Below, in pieces: positions 35,022-46,035 of a stretch of 64,000 nucleotides of DNA (its first letter is position 1; every line of letters begins with the position of its first letter). Location: the NCBI RefSeq assembly GCF_900110215.1, contig NZ_FOCX01000016.1, positions 22,579-86,578 on the forward strand, in the 5' to 3' direction. The notes beneath the pieces were generated by a model. It was given only the letters and a program-made list of their open reading frames with translations, did no database searches and was not told where the DNA came from. This DNA is from Halorientalis persicus (GTDB lineage Archaea > Halobacteriota > Halobacteria > Halobacteriales > Haloarculaceae). A program made the translations under genes and the position numbers.

Positions 35022-35245
35022 CCGGTAGCGGTTGCTTCGGTCTCTGGTTTCAATCCTCGTACCCGAAGCTGGCTCACGAGCCCCGCCGTCGAAACGTATG
35101 TCCGGAGCGAGAGTACGCAGTCTCCCCCGTGTACGCCGACCGACGGAGTCGGTCGGAACTTGAACCACAGTCGCAGCAAAACCGCTCTCTGGTTCAGATC
35201 CGCTTGGCATATCTGTGACTCACGGATTCGTTCGTCGCAAAAGTA

Positions 35246-35318
35246 CGCCCGGAGCGGGATTTGAACCCGCGTCACGACCGTGACAGGGTCGTATGATGGG
35301 CCACTACACCATCCGGGC
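35246..35318 (-). tRNA. tRNA-Asp (GTC)
   Basis: A complete cloverleaf on the minus strand, 73 bases including discriminator G. The acceptor stem GCCCGGA pairs with TCCGGGC. The anticodon stem CGACC/GGTCG encloses loop CTGTCAC, so the anticodon is GTC. The T arm has GGGTTCAAATCCC. There is no intron and CCA is not encoded. A TATA-like CTTAATAC lies upstream near 35350. Confidence 0.97.
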
Positions 35319-35535
35319 GAACGCATTTCATCGTATCCGGGTTGCAGTATTAAGGCTTTCCAATGCGACCGGCGTCGTCACCCGTTCCCACGACCCATCC
35401 TCGGGGGAGATCGTGTGAAAAACTCACAATAACCCAAACTCCTATGTGCGCAGTTCTCGTACTGACGGGTGAACACGCCTGTTCTGTCCCCGGCGACGGG
35501 GGTCGCATAGCGCCGCTCGGCGGGTTTTGACAAGT

Positions 35536-35543
35536 CTTAAATG
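35536..35543 (+). promoter_or_regulatory. Promoter of the RNA polymerase operon
   Basis: CTTAAATG is the best TATA-like box in the 290-base spacer before rpoH. It implies a start near 35565 and a leader of about 40 bases. No other gene is seen in this spacer. Confidence 0.5.
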
Positions 35544-35608
35544 GGCCCCACCGCAAGGACGCTGTAGTATCTCGTGACAGCAACCTTCTCCAGCCAGCCA
35601 GGCCACAC

Positions 35609-35836
35609 ATGGTAGACGTAAGCGAACACGAACTCGTACCGGAACACAACGTTCTCGACGACGAGGACCTCGAGGACGTGCTTCAGGAGTACAACATCGA
35701 CCGAACAGACCTGCCGAAGATCAAGCGTGCGGACCCGGCTCTGCCCGACGGGGCCGACGTGGGCGACGTGATCGAGATCGTCCGTGACTCCCGCACGACG
35801 GATCAGGCAGTCGTATACCGGCTCGTGGTGGAATAA
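35609..35836 (+). CDS. rpoH: RNA polymerase subunit H (Rpo5)
   Basis: 75 residues, the archaeal Rpo5 domain equivalent to the C-terminal part of eukaryotic Rpb5. It contains [39 protein letters not shown] and the closing VVYRLVVE. It starts the six-gene polymerase operon and is followed directly, with no gap, by rpoB2. Confidence 0.97.
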   Translation: MVDVSEHELVPEHNVLDDEDLEDVLQEYNIDRTDLPKIKRADPALPDGADVGDVIEIVRDSRTTDQAVVYRLVVE

Positions 35837-37402
35837 ATGAGAATCGACGACAGACGCGCGATTTCGCGTGAGTACTTTTCGAGAGAACGGCTCGCAGAAC
35901 ACCACTTCCGGTCGTTCAATGCCTTCCTCGACCGGGGGATGCAGGAAGTGGTCGACGAGAAAGAGACCATCGAAACCGACATCGGCGACAAGGAGGGCGA
36001 GGAGCCGGTCTACGTCGAACTCGGTGACGTACGCGTCGTCACGCCCCGCGTTCGGGAAGCCGACGGCTCCGAGGAACTGCTCTATCCCCAGGAAGCCCGA
36101 CTCCGGAACATCACCTACGCCGCGCCGGTGTTCATGGAGATGCGGATCATCAAGGGCGGCAAGGAGGAAGAGGAACACGTCGTCGACCAGACCGAGACCA
36201 AGATCGGCCGGATGCCGATCATGGTCGGGTCGAACAAGTGTAACATCTCCGGGTTCACCGAGAACGAACTGATCGATATCGGTGAAGACCCGGCCGACCC
36301 CGGCGGCTACTTCTGTGTCAACGGCTCCGAGCGGGTCCTGATGACCAGCGAGGACCTCGCGCCGAACAAGATCCTCGCCGAGTACGACACCAAGTACGGC
36401 GACGAGATTCAGGTCGCCAAGACCTTCTCCCAGCGCCGGGGCTACCGCGCCCTCGTGCTCTGTGAGCGGACCCGGGACGGCATCCTGGAAGTTTCGTTCC
36501 CGTCGGTCTCGGGGAGCATCAACTTCGTCACGCTCGTGCGCGCGCTCGGCCTGGAATCGGACGAGGAGATCGTCCACCGGGTCAGCGACGACCCCGAGAT
36601 CGTGAAGTTCATGCTCGAGAACCTGGAGGAGGCCGACGTCCAGACGACCGAGGAGGCCATCGAGACGCTCGGGAAACGCGTCGCCAGTGGTCAGGGCAAG
36701 AACTACCAGCTGAAGCGGGCGAACTACGTGATCGACCGGTACCTCCTGCCTCACCTCCACGAGGACGGGGTCGACGAGGAGGAGGTCCGGATCAACAAGG
36801 CGTACTACCTCTGCCGGATGGCCGAGGCCTGCTTCGAGCTGGCGCTGGGCCGGCGCGAATCGGACGACAAGGACCACTACGCCAACAAGCGCCTGAAGGT
36901 CAGTGGCGACCTGATGAAGGACCTGTTCCGGACGGCGCTGAACAAGCTGGCACGGGACGTGAAGTACCAGCTCGAACGCGCGAATATGCGCAACCGGCAG
37001 CTGTCGGTGTCCACGGTCGTTCGGTCGGACGTACTGACCGAGCGGCTCGAACACCCGATCGCGACGGGGAACTGGGTAGGCGGCCGGTCCGGCGTGTCCC
37101 AACTCGTGGACCGGACGGACTACATGGGGGTCCTCTCGCACCTGCGCCGCCTGCGCTCGCCGCTCTCGCGCAGTCAGCCCCACTTCGAGGCGCGTGACCT
37201 GCACGCGACTCAGTGGGGGCGGATCTGTCCCTCCGAGACGCCGGAAGGCCCCAACTGTGGGCTGGTGAAGAACTTCGCGCAGGCGATGGAGCTGTCACAG
37301 AACATCGAGGACGAACAGGAACTGAAACACGAACTCGCGTCGATGGGCGTCTCGGGGATCCCGGGCATCGAGTCCATCGAACAGCAGCCAGCGGACGACT
37401 AA
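35837..37402 (+). CDS. rpoB2: RNA polymerase subunit B'' (Rpo2N)
   Basis: 521 residues, the N-terminal half of the beta-type subunit, split from rpoB1 as in all Halobacteria. Visible landmarks are [36 protein letters not shown], and near the end [20 protein letters not shown] and [11 protein letters not shown]. The ATG is immediately behind the rpoH stop, and rpoB1 begins one base after the rpoB2 stop. Confidence 0.97.
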   Translation: MRIDDRRAISREYFSRERLAEHHFRSFNAFLDRGMQEVVDEKETIETDIGDKEGEEPVYVELGDVRVVTPRVREADGSEELLYPQEARLRNITYAAPVFMEMRIIKGGKEEEEHVVDQTETKIGRMPIMVGSNKCNISGFTENELIDIGEDPADPGGYFCVNGSERVLMTSEDLAPNKILAEYDTKYGDEIQVAKTFSQRRGYRALVLCERTRDGILEVSFPSVSGSINFVTLVRALGLESDEEIVHRVSDDPEIVKFMLENLEEADVQTTEEAIETLGKRVASGQGKNYQLKRANYVIDRYLLPHLHEDGVDEEEVRINKAYYLCRMAEACFELALGRRESDDKDHYANKRLKVSGDLMKDLFRTALNKLARDVKYQLERANMRNRQLSVSTVVRSDVLTERLEHPIATGNWVGGRSGVSQLVDRTDYMGVLSHLRRLRSPLSRSQPHFEARDLHATQWGRICPSETPEGPNCGLVKNFAQAMELSQNIEDEQELKHELASMGVSGIPGIESIEQQPADD

Positions 37403-37403
37403 T

Positions 37404-39230
37404 ATGAGTCAAGGACGAGACGCGAAAGTATACGTCAACGGCAGTCTGGTCGGGACACACCCCGAACCGGAGAAGCTCGCAGAGGACATTCGACAGGCCC
37501 GCCGCCGGGGCGACGTCAGCGAGATGGTCAACGTCTCGGTGAAAGATCGCACCGACGAGGTCATCGTCAACGCCGACGCCGGGCGGGCGCGCCGCCCGCT
37601 GATCGTCGTCGAGGACGGCGAACCCCTCATTTCGGACGAGGAGGTCGCCGCGCTCAAGGCCGGTGAACTCGGCTTCGACGAACTGGTCGACCGAGGTTAC
37701 GTCGAGTTCATCGACGCCGAGGAGGAAGAAGACATCCTCGTCGCCGTCGACGAGGACGACGTGACCGAGGATCACACGCACCTCGAAGTCGACCCCCAGC
37801 TGATCTTCGGGATCGGTGCGGGGATGATTCCCTACCCCGAACACAACGCCAGCCCCCGCATTACGATGGGGTCGGGGATGATCAAGCAGTCGCTGGGACT
37901 GCCGAGCGCGAACTACCGGATCCGGCCGGACACGCGCCAGCACCTGCTGCACTACCCCCAGCTGTCGATGGTCAAGACCCAGACCACCGAACAGATCGGG
38001 TACGACGACCGGCCGGCGGCCCAGAACTTCGTCGTCGCCGTGATGAGCTACGAGGGGTTCAACATCGAGGACGCCCTGGTGCTCAACGGTGGCTCGGTCG
38101 ACCGGGCGCTGGCTCGCTCCCATTTCTTCCGGACCTACGAGGGCGAGGAACGCCGCTATCCCGGCGGCCAGGAGGACCGTTTCGAGGTCCCCGAGGACGA
38201 CGTGCGCGGCGCACGCGGGGAAGAGGCCTACACCCACCTCGACGAGGACGGTCTCGTCAACCCCGAGACACGGGTCGGCGAGAACGACGTCCTGCTGGGG
38301 AAGACCTCGCCGCCCCGCTTTTTGGAAGAACCGGACGACATGGGTGGGCTCTCCCCGCAGAAGCGCCGTGAAACGTCGGTTACGATGCGTTCCGGCGAGA
38401 GCGGTGTCGTCGACACCGTCACGCTCATGGAGGGCGAAGACGGCTCCAAGCTCTCGAAGGTCAAGGTGCGCGACGAGCGGATCCCCGAACTCGGGGACAA
38501 GTTCGCGTCGCGACACGGTCAGAAGGGGGTCGTCGGTCACATCGCACCCCAGGAGGACATGCCCTTCACCGAGGAGGGCGTGGTGCCGGACCTGATCCTC
38601 AACCCGCACGCGCTTCCCTCCCGGATGACGGTGGGCCACGTGCTGGAGATGCTCGGCGGCAAGGTCGGCTCGCTGGAGGGCCGGCGTGTCGACGGGACGC
38701 CGTTTACCGGCGAGAACGAGGACGAACTCCGCGACTCGCTGGAGGAACACGGCTTCCAGTCCAGCGGCAAGGAGATCATGTATTCGGGCGTCACCGGAGA
38801 ACAGATCGAGGCCGACATCTTCGTCGGGACGATCTTCTACCAGAAGCTCTACCACATGGTCTCGAACAAACTGCACGCCCGTTCGCGCGGGCCGGTGCAG
38901 GTCCTGACCCGCCAGCCTACCGAGGGGCGTGCCCGCGAGGGTGGCCTGCGTATCGGTGAGATGGAACGGGACGTGTTCATCGGGCACGGTGCGGCCATGA
39001 CGCTGAAAGAGCGCCTGCTCGACGAGTCCGACCGCGAGTGGATTTACGTCTGTGCCGAATGTGGCATGACCGCCGTCGAGAACGTCGAGCAACGGCGCGT
39101 CTACTGTCCGAACTGTGAGGAGGAGACCGACATCCACGAGGTGGAGATGTCCTACGCGTTCAAGCTCCTGCTGGACGAGATGAAAGCGCTCGGGATTGCA
39201 CCCCGGATCGAACTGGAGGACGCAGTCTAA
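37404..39230 (+). CDS. rpoB1: RNA polymerase subunit B' (Rpo2C)
   Basis: 608 residues, the C-terminal half of the beta-type subunit with the catalytic-centre lysines. Marks: [78 protein letters not shown] and the zinc site CAECGM...CPNCEE close to the C-terminus. It overlaps the rpoA1 start by one base (TAATG). Confidence 0.97.
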   Translation: MSQGRDAKVYVNGSLVGTHPEPEKLAEDIRQARRRGDVSEMVNVSVKDRTDEVIVNADAGRARRPLIVVEDGEPLISDEEVAALKAGELGFDELVDRGYVEFIDAEEEEDILVAVDEDDVTEDHTHLEVDPQLIFGIGAGMIPYPEHNASPRITMGSGMIKQSLGLPSANYRIRPDTRQHLLHYPQLSMVKTQTTEQIGYDDRPAAQNFVVAVMSYEGFNIEDALVLNGGSVDRALARSHFFRTYEGEERRYPGGQEDRFEVPEDDVRGARGEEAYTHLDEDGLVNPETRVGENDVLLGKTSPPRFLEEPDDMGGLSPQKRRETSVTMRSGESGVVDTVTLMEGEDGSKLSKVKVRDERIPELGDKFASRHGQKGVVGHIAPQEDMPFTEEGVVPDLILNPHALPSRMTVGHVLEMLGGKVGSLEGRRVDGTPFTGENEDELRDSLEEHGFQSSGKEIMYSGVTGEQIEADIFVGTIFYQKLYHMVSNKLHARSRGPVQVLTRQPTEGRAREGGLRIGEMERDVFIGHGAAMTLKERLLDESDREWIYVCAECGMTAVENVEQRRVYCPNCEEETDIHEVEMSYAFKLLLDEMKALGIAPRIELEDAV

Positions 39231-42148
39231 TGAGTCAGCACGCACCCAAAGAGATCGGCGAACTCAGCTTCGGGCTGATGGACCCCGAGGAGTATCGGGA
39301 CATGAGTGCCACGAAGGTCATCACGGCCGACACCTACGACGACGACGGGTTCCCCATCGACATGGGGCTGATGGACCCGCGGCTGGGCGTGATCGACCCC
39401 GGCCTCGAGTGCAAGACCTGTGGCAAGCATTCGGGATCCTGTAACGGCCACTTCGGCCACATCGAACTCGCGGCCCCCGTCATCCACGTCGGGTTCGCGA
39501 AGCTCATCCGCCGGCTCCTGCGCGGGACCTGTCGGGACTGTTCGCGGCTCTGTCTCAACGACGAGGAACGCGAGGAGTTCACGAGTCGTCTGCGACGCGC
39601 CCGCGAGCTCAGCAACGACCTCAACGACGTGACCAAGGCCGCCATCCGACAGGCCCGCAAGAAGGACCACTGTCCGTTCTGTGGCGGCCAGCAGTACGAC
39701 ATCAACCACGAGAAACCGACGACCTACTACGAGGTCCAGCAGGTGCTGTCCGCGGAGTATCCGGACCTGATCGCCGAGGCGATGGAGCCCGACCCCGACG
39801 ACGAGGACGACCGGGGCGTCTCGCCCGTCGAACTCGCCGACGAGACCGGGATCGACCAGAGCCGGATTCAGGAGATCCTCTCCGGCGAGTTCCGTCCGCG
39901 CGAGGAAGACCGCAAGGCCATCGAGCGCGCGCTGGACGTGGACCTAACCGAGGAGGACATGAACAAGCTGATGCCCAGCGACATCCGGGACTGGTTCGAG
40001 GATATCCCGGACGGGGACCTCGATGTCCTCGGGATCAGCGCCGAGCGCTCCCGGCCCGAGTGGATGATCCTGACCGTGCTGCCGGTGCCGCCGGTCACGG
40101 CCCGGCCGTCGATCACGCTGGACAACGGCCAGCGGTCCGAAGACGACCTCACGCACAAGCTGGTCGACATCATCCGGATCAACCAGCGGTTCATGGAGAA
40201 CCGTGAGGCCGGTGCGCCCCAGCTGATCATCGAGGACCTCTGGGAACTGCTCCAGTACCACGTCACCACCTTCATGGACAACGAGATCTCGGGGACGCCG
40301 CCGGCCCGGCACCGTTCCGGCCGGCCGCTGAAGACCCTCTCTCAGCGCCTGAAGGGCAAGGAGGGGCGCTTCCGTGGCTCGCTGTCCGGGAAGCGTGTCA
40401 ACTTCTCGGCTCGTACGGTAATCTCGCCCGACCCGACGCTGAGCCTGAACGAGGTCGGTGTGCCCGACCGGGTCGCCACCGAGATGACCCAGACGATGAA
40501 CGTCAACGAGCGCAACCTGGAAGAGGCGCGCCGCTACGTCTCCAACGGGCCGGAAGCGCATCCGGGCGCGAACTACGTGAAACGGCCGGACGGCCGTCGC
40601 CTCAAGGTGACCGAGAAGAACTGCGAGGAACTGGCCGAGAAGGTCCAGCCCGAGTGGGAAGTCTCCCGGCATCTGGTCGACGGGGACATCATCATCTTCA
40701 ACCGGCAGCCGTCGCTGCACCGGATGTCGATCATGGCCCACGAGGTCGTCGTGATGCCGTACAAGACGTTCCGGCTGAACACGACCGTCTGCCCGCCGTA
40801 CAACGCGGACTTCGACGGCGACGAGATGAATATGCACGCCCTCCAGAACGAGGAGGCCCGTGCCGAGGCTCGCGTCCTGATGCGCGTGCAGGAACAGATG
40901 CTCTCGCCCCGGTTCGGTGAGAACATCATCGGTGCGATCCAGGACCACATCAGCGGGACGTACCTGCTGACCAACCAGAACCCACACTTCAACGAGACGC
41001 AGGCGCTGGACCTGCTCCGGGCGACCCGGATCGACGAACTGCCCGAACCCGACGGCACCGACGACGCCGGCAACGAGTACTGGACCGGCCGGACGGTGTT
41101 CTCGGAACTCCTGCCCGACGAACTCAACCTCGAGTTCCGCTCCTCGGCCGGCGACGAGGTCGTGATCGAGAACGGCCAGTTGCTGGATGGGACCATCGAC
41201 GAGGACGCGGTCGGCGCGTTCGGCGGGGAGATCGTCGACACCATCGCCAAGGTGTACTCGAAGACCCGGGCACGCATCTTCGTCAACGAGGTCGCCTCGC
41301 TGGCGATGCGTTCGATCATGCACTTTGGCTTCTCGATCGGGATCGACGACGAGTCGGTCTCGCCGGCAGCCGAAGAGCAGATCGACGAGGCGATCGAGAA
41401 CGCGTACGCCCGTGTCCAGGAACTCATCGAAACCTACGACCGGGGCGAACTGGAGTCCCTGCCAGGCCGTTCGGTCGACGAGACCCTGGAGATGAAGATC
41501 ATGCAGACGCTGGGCAAGGCGCGTGACAGCGCCGGTGACATCGCCGAAGAACACTTCGACGACGACAACCCGGCCGTGGTCATGGCCGAGTCCGGTGCGC
41601 GTGGGTCGATGCTGAACCTGACCCAGATGGCCGGCTGTGTCGGCCAGCAGGCGGTCCGTGGCGAGCGGATCAACCGCGGCTACGAGGATCGTACCCTCTC
41701 TCACTACAAGCCCGACGACCTCTCGGCGGAGGCCCACGGCTTCGTGGAACACTCCTACCGGGGCGGCCTGAACCCGCGGGAGTTCTTCTTCCACGCGATG
41801 GGTGGCCGCGAGGGGCTGGTCGACACGGCCGTTCGTACGTCCAAGTCCGGCTACCTCCAGCGTCGGCTGATCAACGCCCTCTCGGAACTGGAGACCCAGT
41901 ACGACGGCACCGTCCGGGACACCTCGGACACGATCGTCCAGTTCGAGTTCGGTGAGGACGGGACCAGTCCGGTGAAGGTGTCCTCCGACGAGGACAACGA
42001 CATCGACGTGGAGCAGATCGCCGACCGCGTCCTCGATACGGAGTTCGCAAGCGACGACGCCAAACAGCAGTTCCTCGGCCAGGAACGCTCCCCGACGAAC
42101 CTCTCGGAGCACGCCGACGACTGGTGGATGGCCCAGAGTGACGACTAA
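39230..42148 (+). CDS. rpoA1: RNA polymerase subunit A' (Rpo1N)
   Basis: 972 residues, the N-terminal part of the beta'-type subunit. The N-terminal zinc cluster is [17 protein letters not shown], the second zinc site CRDCS...CPFCGGQ. The active-site Mg loop [14 protein letters not shown] is near residue 525, and [20 protein letters not shown] marks the lid/switch region. It has an acidic insertion near residue 187 ([15 protein letters not shown]) common in halophiles. It ends two bases before rpoA2. Confidence 0.97.
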   Translation: MSQHAPKEIGELSFGLMDPEEYRDMSATKVITADTYDDDGFPIDMGLMDPRLGVIDPGLECKTCGKHSGSCNGHFGHIELAAPVIHVGFAKLIRRLLRGTCRDCSRLCLNDEEREEFTSRLRRARELSNDLNDVTKAAIRQARKKDHCPFCGGQQYDINHEKPTTYYEVQQVLSAEYPDLIAEAMEPDPDDEDDRGVSPVELADETGIDQSRIQEILSGEFRPREEDRKAIERALDVDLTEEDMNKLMPSDIRDWFEDIPDGDLDVLGISAERSRPEWMILTVLPVPPVTARPSITLDNGQRSEDDLTHKLVDIIRINQRFMENREAGAPQLIIEDLWELLQYHVTTFMDNEISGTPPARHRSGRPLKTLSQRLKGKEGRFRGSLSGKRVNFSARTVISPDPTLSLNEVGVPDRVATEMTQTMNVNERNLEEARRYVSNGPEAHPGANYVKRPDGRRLKVTEKNCEELAEKVQPEWEVSRHLVDGDIIIFNRQPSLHRMSIMAHEVVVMPYKTFRLNTTVCPPYNADFDGDEMNMHALQNEEARAEARVLMRVQEQMLSPRFGENIIGAIQDHISGTYLLTNQNPHFNETQALDLLRATRIDELPEPDGTDDAGNEYWTGRTVFSELLPDELNLEFRSSAGDEVVIENGQLLDGTIDEDAVGAFGGEIVDTIAKVYSKTRARIFVNEVASLAMRSIMHFGFSIGIDDESVSPAAEEQIDEAIENAYARVQELIETYDRGELESLPGRSVDETLEMKIMQTLGKARDSAGDIAEEHFDDDNPAVVMAESGARGSMLNLTQMAGCVGQQAVRGERINRGYEDRTLSHYKPDDLSAEAHGFVEHSYRGGLNPREFFFHAMGGREGLVDTAVRTSKSGYLQRRLINALSELETQYDGTVRDTSDTIVQFEFGEDGTSPVKVSSDEDNDIDVEQIADRVLDTEFASDDAKQQFLGQERSPTNLSEHADDWWMAQSDD

Positions 42149-42150
42149 CC

Positions 42151-43404
42151 ATGAGTGAAATAGACTACGACCCCCAGCAGAAGTTCGACGGCGTCGACGA
42201 CGACATCGAGGCCGTCGTCGAGGACACGGAACTGCCCCGGCGGCTGAAGACGAAGGTCTACCGGACCGTCGACGAACGCGGTGCCGGCGTCGAGGACGCA
42301 GACCAGATCGCCAAAGCCGTCGAGAACCGCTACATGGACACCCGCGTCGACCCGCTCGACCCCGTCGGGACCGTCAGCGCACAGTCCATCGGGGAGCCCG
42401 GGACGCAGATGACCATGAACACGTTCCACTACGCGGGCGTCGCGGAGATCGACGTGACCCAGGGCCTCCCCCGGCTCATCGAGCTGGTGGACGCCCGGAA
42501 GGAACCGGACACGCCGATGATGACGGTCCACCTCGAAGACGAGTTCGCGGAGAACCGCGAGCGCGCCCACGAGGTCGTCTGGAAGATCGAGGCCACGCGT
42601 ATCCTCGCGCTGGGTGACATCTCGACGGACGTGGCCGATATGCTCGTCCGCGTCGACCTGAACCCCGACACCCTTCAGGAGCGCTGGCCCACGGTGGACA
42701 ACCTCGCGGAGATCGTCCAGGAAATCTCCGAGACCATCGAGTCGAAGCTGGGTGTCGACGTGGTCCAGCTCGACGACACGGTCATCGAGTTCGGCCCGGA
42801 CGAGCCGAGTTACCGCGAACTCCTGCAACTCGTCGAAGACCTCCGGGAGATCGTCTTCAAGGGGATCGAGGACATCGACCGGGTCGTCATCCGCAAAGAG
42901 GACACCGAAGAGAGCGAGGACGGCGAATTCGTCCTCTACACGGAGGGATCGGAACTGGGTAACGTCCTCGGCATCGAGGGCGTCGACGCCAGTCGGACCA
43001 CCTGTAACAACATCCACGAGATCCACCGGAACCTCGGTATCGAGGCTGCCCGGGAGTCGATCATCGAGGAGACGATGAACACGCTCGAAGAGCAGGGGCT
43101 CGACGACGTGAACATCCGCCACCTGATGCTGGTCGCGGACATCATGACCAACGGCGGGGACATCCAGTCCATCGGTCGGCACGGAATCTCCGGGAGCAAG
43201 GAGTCCGTCCTCGCGCGGGCGGCGTTCGAGGTCATGGTCAATCACCTGCTCGACGCCGCGATCCACGGCGAGGTCGACGACCTCAACGGCGTCACCGAGA
43301 ACGTCATCGTCGGCAAGCCGATCAAACTCGGCACTGGCGACGTGAACCTGCGGATGGGCTCGGAGCCGGCACGCACTGACGGCACAGGCGAAGGGGCCGA
43401 CTGA
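42151..43404 (+). CDS. rpoA2: RNA polymerase subunit A'' (Rpo1C)
   Basis: 417 residues, the C-terminal part of the beta'-type subunit. [20 protein letters not shown] followed by [20 protein letters not shown] is the trigger-loop region; the C-terminal [20 protein letters not shown] is also characteristic. No intein is present. nusA follows after five bases. Confidence 0.97.
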   Translation: MSEIDYDPQQKFDGVDDDIEAVVEDTELPRRLKTKVYRTVDERGAGVEDADQIAKAVENRYMDTRVDPLDPVGTVSAQSIGEPGTQMTMNTFHYAGVAEIDVTQGLPRLIELVDARKEPDTPMMTVHLEDEFAENRERAHEVVWKIEATRILALGDISTDVADMLVRVDLNPDTLQERWPTVDNLAEIVQEISETIESKLGVDVVQLDDTVIEFGPDEPSYRELLQLVEDLREIVFKGIEDIDRVVIRKEDTEESEDGEFVLYTEGSELGNVLGIEGVDASRTTCNNIHEIHRNLGIEAARESIIEETMNTLEEQGLDDVNIRHLMLVADIMTNGGDIQSIGRHGISGSKESVLARAAFEVMVNHLLDAAIHGEVDDLNGVTENVIVGKPIKLGTGDVNLRMGSEPARTDGTGEGAD

Positions 43405-43409
43405 CCGCG

Positions 43410-43835
43410 ATGACCATCTCGCTCTCGGACCGTGAACGCCAGTTTCTCGCCCGTTTCGAGGACGAGGTCGGCGTCACCGTCCGGGACTGCGTGGTCGACG
43501 AGGACTACGACCGCGTCCTCTTCGTCGTCGAGGCCGGGGAGATGGCCGAAGCCATCGGTCCGGGCGGCCGCAACGTCGAGCGGATCGAGGAGGACCTGGG
43601 CCGCAGCGTCGAGTTGATCGAGGACGCCGACACCGCCGAGGCGTTCGTGGCCAACGCGCTGGCCCCGGCGGCGGTGTACAACGTCACGATCAGCGAGAAC
43701 GAGGACACGGTCGCCTACGCGGAAGTCGATCACGACGACACCGGTGTCGCGATCGGGAAAGACGGCAAGAACATCGAGGCCGCTCGCCGGATGGCCGACC
43801 GGCACTTCGACGTGGACGATATTCAACTGACCTAG
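43410..43835 (+). CDS. nusA: NusA-like KH-domain transcription factor
   Basis: 141 residues, the short archaeal NusA that consists of two KH domains. The first has AEAIGPGGRNVERIEEDLG, the second DTGVAIGKDGKNIEAARRMA. It binds RNA during termination or antitermination. It is the last gene of the polymerase operon. A run of five T (43840-43844) follows the stop within ten bases, and then a hairpin array begins. Confidence 0.96.
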   Translation: MTISLSDRERQFLARFEDEVGVTVRDCVVDEDYDRVLFVVEAGEMAEAIGPGGRNVERIEEDLGRSVELIEDADTAEAFVANALAPAAVYNVTISENEDTVAYAEVDHDDTGVAIGKDGKNIEAARRMADRHFDVDDIQLT

Positions 43836-43838
43836 CAC

Positions 43839-43846
43839 CTTTTTCC
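43839..43846 (+). terminator. T-tract terminator after nusA
   Basis: CTTTTTC begins four to five bases after the nusA stop codon. Archaeal polymerase releases at such U tracts. The hairpins further downstream are not needed for this but may stabilise the 3' end. Confidence 0.5.
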
Positions 43847-43852
43847 CGCTCG

Positions 43853-44081
43853 GGTGGCCTGCGGCCACCATCTGCTCACGGGCCGCGAAGCGGCCCGTTC
43901 GCATGGTATGCGGGAGCTTCGCTCCCGCACTACTCGCGGCAAAAACGTGCGTGAAAAAGGCCGGACGCGAGCCGATGGCTCGCGTCCGGTGTCATCGTGA
44001 GTGACCGCAGGGAACGAACGAGGGCTCGAAAGACACGGTGTGTCTTTCGGTGAACCGCGCTCGCTTCGCTCGCGCGGATGC
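43853..44081. repeat. Array of six consecutive hairpins, mostly with 3-base loops
   Basis: Perfect stems in order: GGTGGCC-TGC-GGCCACC (43853-43869), ACGGGCCGC-GAA-GCGGCCCGT (43878-43898), TGCGGGAGC-TTC-GCTCCCGCA (43909-43929), a 13-bp stem with loop GAT at 43961-43989, CGAAAGACAC-GGT-GTGTCTTTCG (44027-44049), and an imperfect CCGCGC...GCGCGG at 44055-44077. The spacer has no gene. The last hairpin is part of the left inverted repeat around the amphi-Trp gene. Confidence 0.8.
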
Positions 44082-44506
44082 TAACTTTAATCACGAAAAG
44101 TGCAACGGCCGATACGATAGCCCTGCGAAGTAACTACTCGATTTCCAGCTGGCCACTTCCGCTGGACTCCCCCTCGGCGTTTTCGTCCCATTCGAGTTCG
44201 AACTCGATACTTCGTTCAGTCATATTGCCAGCTGGACCTTCGCGTTCAGCTTTGACCTCGAAGGTTGGTCGAGCAGGGGGATTCAGTGTGACAGACTCGG
44301 AGCCTGCTTTCAGGCTGATAGCGTTTCCGCTGTCGAGATTGTCTGCAACCTTCCGAAGGTACGATGCAATCTCTTCTCGGCTCTGGTCGCTTTCCGATTT
44401 GAACAGGACCTCTTCGGGCATACTGAACAATAGGCCGCCTGGACCGATAAGTGAACCCCCTGTACTGACCAGAAGCATCCGCGCGACCGCAAGGAGCGCG
44501 GTTCAC
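44050..44506. repeat. 32-bp inverted repeats flanking the amphi-Trp gene
   Basis: Left arm 44050-44081 begins GTGAACCGCGCTC and ends GCGCGGATGC; right arm 44475-44506 is its reverse complement at 28 of 32 positions. The arms enclose only the amphi-Trp gene and its promoter. Each arm is itself a partial palindrome. It could be a small mobile cassette or simply two related hairpins. Confidence 0.6.
44134..44421 (-). CDS. Amphi-Trp domain protein
   Basis: 95 residues. The start MPEEVLFKSESDQSREEIAS and the amphipathic helix region YLRKVADNLDSGNAISLKAG with SVTLNPPARPTFEVKAEREG match the haloarchaeal amphi-Trp family, although Trp occurs only once (FELEWDENAE). Function unknown. A TATA-like CACTTATCGG (minus strand, about 44443-44452) gives a short leader. 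It is antisense to the surrounding polymerase and ribosomal genes. Confidence 0.85.
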   Translation of the reverse strand: MPEEVLFKSESDQSREEIASYLRKVADNLDSGNAISLKAGSESVTLNPPARPTFEVKAEREGPAGNMTERSIEFELEWDENAEGESSGSGQLEIE

Positions 44507-44646
44507 TGAATCGAGGCCGAAGGCCGAGATTCAGCCTCTTTCACCCCTGTTTTTGTACGGGGATTGAGCGCACGCCACAGGCGTGCGCGATGTCCCCGTC
44601 GGAAAAGATTGCGTTTAAGTAGCTCGGTTGGGTACGAACGGGTACT
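44507..44646 (+). promoter_or_regulatory. rps12 promoter region with hairpin
   Basis: CTGAATC-GA-GGCC-GAA-GGCC-GA-GATTCAG forms a hairpin at about 44505-44533, next to the right inverted repeat. The TATA-like GTTTAAGT (44613-44620) is 27-34 bases before the ATG at 44647, giving a nearly leaderless rps12-rps7 transcript. Confidence 0.55.
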
Positions 44647-45075
44647 ATGGCGAACGGCAAATACGCCGCGCGCAAGCTCCGGAAGGACCGCCAGAAGCAT
44701 CGGTGGTCCGACTCGAAGTACGCGCGCCGAGAGCGGGGACTTCGGGAGAAGTCCGACCCCCTGGAGGGCGCACCTCAGGGTCGCGGTATCGTGCTCGAAA
44801 AGACAGCCGTCGAGGCCAAACAGCCCAACTCCGCGGTCCGGAAGTGTGTCCGCGTCCAGCTGATCAAGAACGGCAAACAGGTGACCGCATTCTGTCCGGG
44901 TGACGGTGCTATCTCCTTTATCGACGAACACGACGAGGTCACCATCGCCGGGATCGGTGGCGCGAAGGGTCGTGCGATGGGTGACCTTTCGGGTGTCAAC
45001 TACAAGGTCGAGAAGGTCAACGGCGTGTCGCTGATCGAACTCGTCCGCGGGAACGCGGAGAAACCGGTCCGCTAA
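44647..45075 (+). CDS. rps12: 30S ribosomal protein S12
   Basis: 142 residues, archaeal uS12. It contains [16 protein letters not shown] [19 protein letters not shown] and the decoding-centre loop [19 protein letters not shown], and ends GNAEKPVR. It sits at the decoding site of the small subunit. It is the first gene of the rps12-rps7 unit; rps7 begins two bases after its stop. Confidence 0.97.
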   Translation: MANGKYAARKLRKDRQKHRWSDSKYARRERGLREKSDPLEGAPQGRGIVLEKTAVEAKQPNSAVRKCVRVQLIKNGKQVTAFCPGDGAISFIDEHDEVTIAGIGGAKGRAMGDLSGVNYKVEKVNGVSLIELVRGNAEKPVR

Positions 45076-45077
45076 TC

Positions 45078-45692
45078 ATGTCCAGCGAAGCACCAGAGCC
45101 GGAGTCCCCTGCCGGCACCGACGACGAGGAGAGCGCGCCTGCACTGCTGTTCGGGCAGTGGGAGGTCACGGACATCGAGTACTACGACCCCTCCACCGAA
45201 CGGTACATCACGGTCACGCCTATCGCGCACACGATGGGTCGCCACGCCGGCAAGCAGTTCAAGAAAAGCGAGATCTCCATCGTGGAGCGGCTGATCAACC
45301 GGCTGATGCAGACCGACGAGAACACGGGCAAGAAACAGCAGGCGACCCGGATCACCCGTGAAGCCTTCGAGATCGTCAACGACCGGGCCGAGGAGAACCC
45401 GGTCCAGATCCTCGTTCAGGCCGTCGAGAACAGCGCGCCCCGGGAAGAGACCGTTCGCCTGAAGTACGGTGGCATCTCCGTCCCGAAGGCCGTCGACGTC
45501 GCACCCCAGCGCCGTGTCGATCAGGCGCTAAAGTTCCTCGCCGAAGGCGTCTATCAGGACTCGTTCAAGACGACGACCGACGTCGAGGAGGCACTGGCCA
45601 ACCAGCTCATCGGCGCGGCCAACGACGACGTGAGTACCTACGCCGTCAACCAGAAAGAAGAGAAAGAGCGCGTCGCGGCAGCCGCTCGCTGA
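45078..45692 (+). CDS. rps7: 30S ribosomal protein S7
   Basis: 204 residues, archaeal uS7. It has a Glu/Ser-rich halophilic N-terminal extension (about 28 residues) before LLFGQWEVTDIEYYDP; diagnostic later parts are HTMGRHAGKQFKKSEISIVE and KYGGISVPKAVDVAPQRRVD. It binds the 3' domain of 16S rRNA. The usual next gene, EF-2, is displaced by almost 9 kb because of the envelope cluster. Confidence 0.97.
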   Translation: MSSEAPEPESPAGTDDEESAPALLFGQWEVTDIEYYDPSTERYITVTPIAHTMGRHAGKQFKKSEISIVERLINRLMQTDENTGKKQQATRITREAFEIVNDRAEENPVQILVQAVENSAPREETVRLKYGGISVPKAVDVAPQRRVDQALKFLAEGVYQDSFKTTTDVEEALANQLIGAANDDVSTYAVNQKEEKERVAAAAR

Positions 45693-45787
45693 TCACGCCC
45701 CCTTTCTCGGACCCGTTAGGCCACTCGAATTCGGGAGCCGTTCGGGCACCGTTCCGCAAGCAAATTCTACCGCCCGGAACCTGTTAG

Positions 45788-45816
45788 TAATAAACAACCG
45801 TCCATATCCGGGGAAA
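45788..45816 (+). promoter_or_regulatory. Promoter with conserved CCGKCYATRTCCGGGGWAA element, copy 1
   Basis: TAATAAA (45788-45794) is followed after three bases by CCGTCCATATCCGGGGAAA (45798-45816). The predicted start is close to the end of this element, so it lies between TATA and the start site. The same element occurs at 48619-48637 and 50242-50260. The leader to the ATG at 46036 is about 220 bases. Confidence 0.75.
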
Positions 45817-46035
45817 TCCTAAGCATGATGTCCCTACCCAGTATCCCCGTAGTGGCAACGACGCCAGGACGATGTGTGGTGTGTAACGCGCACGCGTTTC
45901 GAGGCGTGCGTACTTCGAGGGAACGAGAGATGGCCCGCAGGTAGTGGGGCCTGCGGACGGGGCTGCCCTCCAGCCCCACTGTTGGGGGTCGTGCCACCAC
46001 GCTGACAGTCAGCGTGCGAACAGACGGAGCAAACT
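45817..46035 (+). promoter_or_regulatory. Structured leader of the large secreted repeat protein gene
   Basis: No gene is seen in the leader. Stems: CGCACGC/GGCGTGCG near 45890-45910, CCGCAGG/CCTGCGG near 45934-45956, GGGGCTG/CAGCCCC near 45959-45977 and CACGCTGA/TCAGCGTG near 45999-46017. It ends GACGGAGCAAACT before the ATG. A role in mRNA stability or translation control is inferred. Confidence 0.5.

Noticed and set aside
34608..35318. Intron in tRNA-Asp linked to the neighbouring nuclease-like gene
   Set aside because: The tRNA folds perfectly without any insertion, so the intron-associated family name does not imply an intron here.
36900..39245. 781-codon antisense frame opposite rpoB2/rpoB1
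   Set aside because: Shadow of the polymerase genes: third-position GC bias keeps the antisense frame open. The same holds for long antisense frames opposite rpoA1, EF-2 and EF-1A.
44028..44049. Stem AAAGACAC/GTGTCTTT as the rps12 operon terminator
   Set aside because: It lies upstream of rps12 and on the far side of the amphi-Trp gene, and no T tract follows it.
43853..44081. Hairpin series as a CRISPR array
   Set aside because: The stems differ in sequence from one another, so they are not direct repeats.
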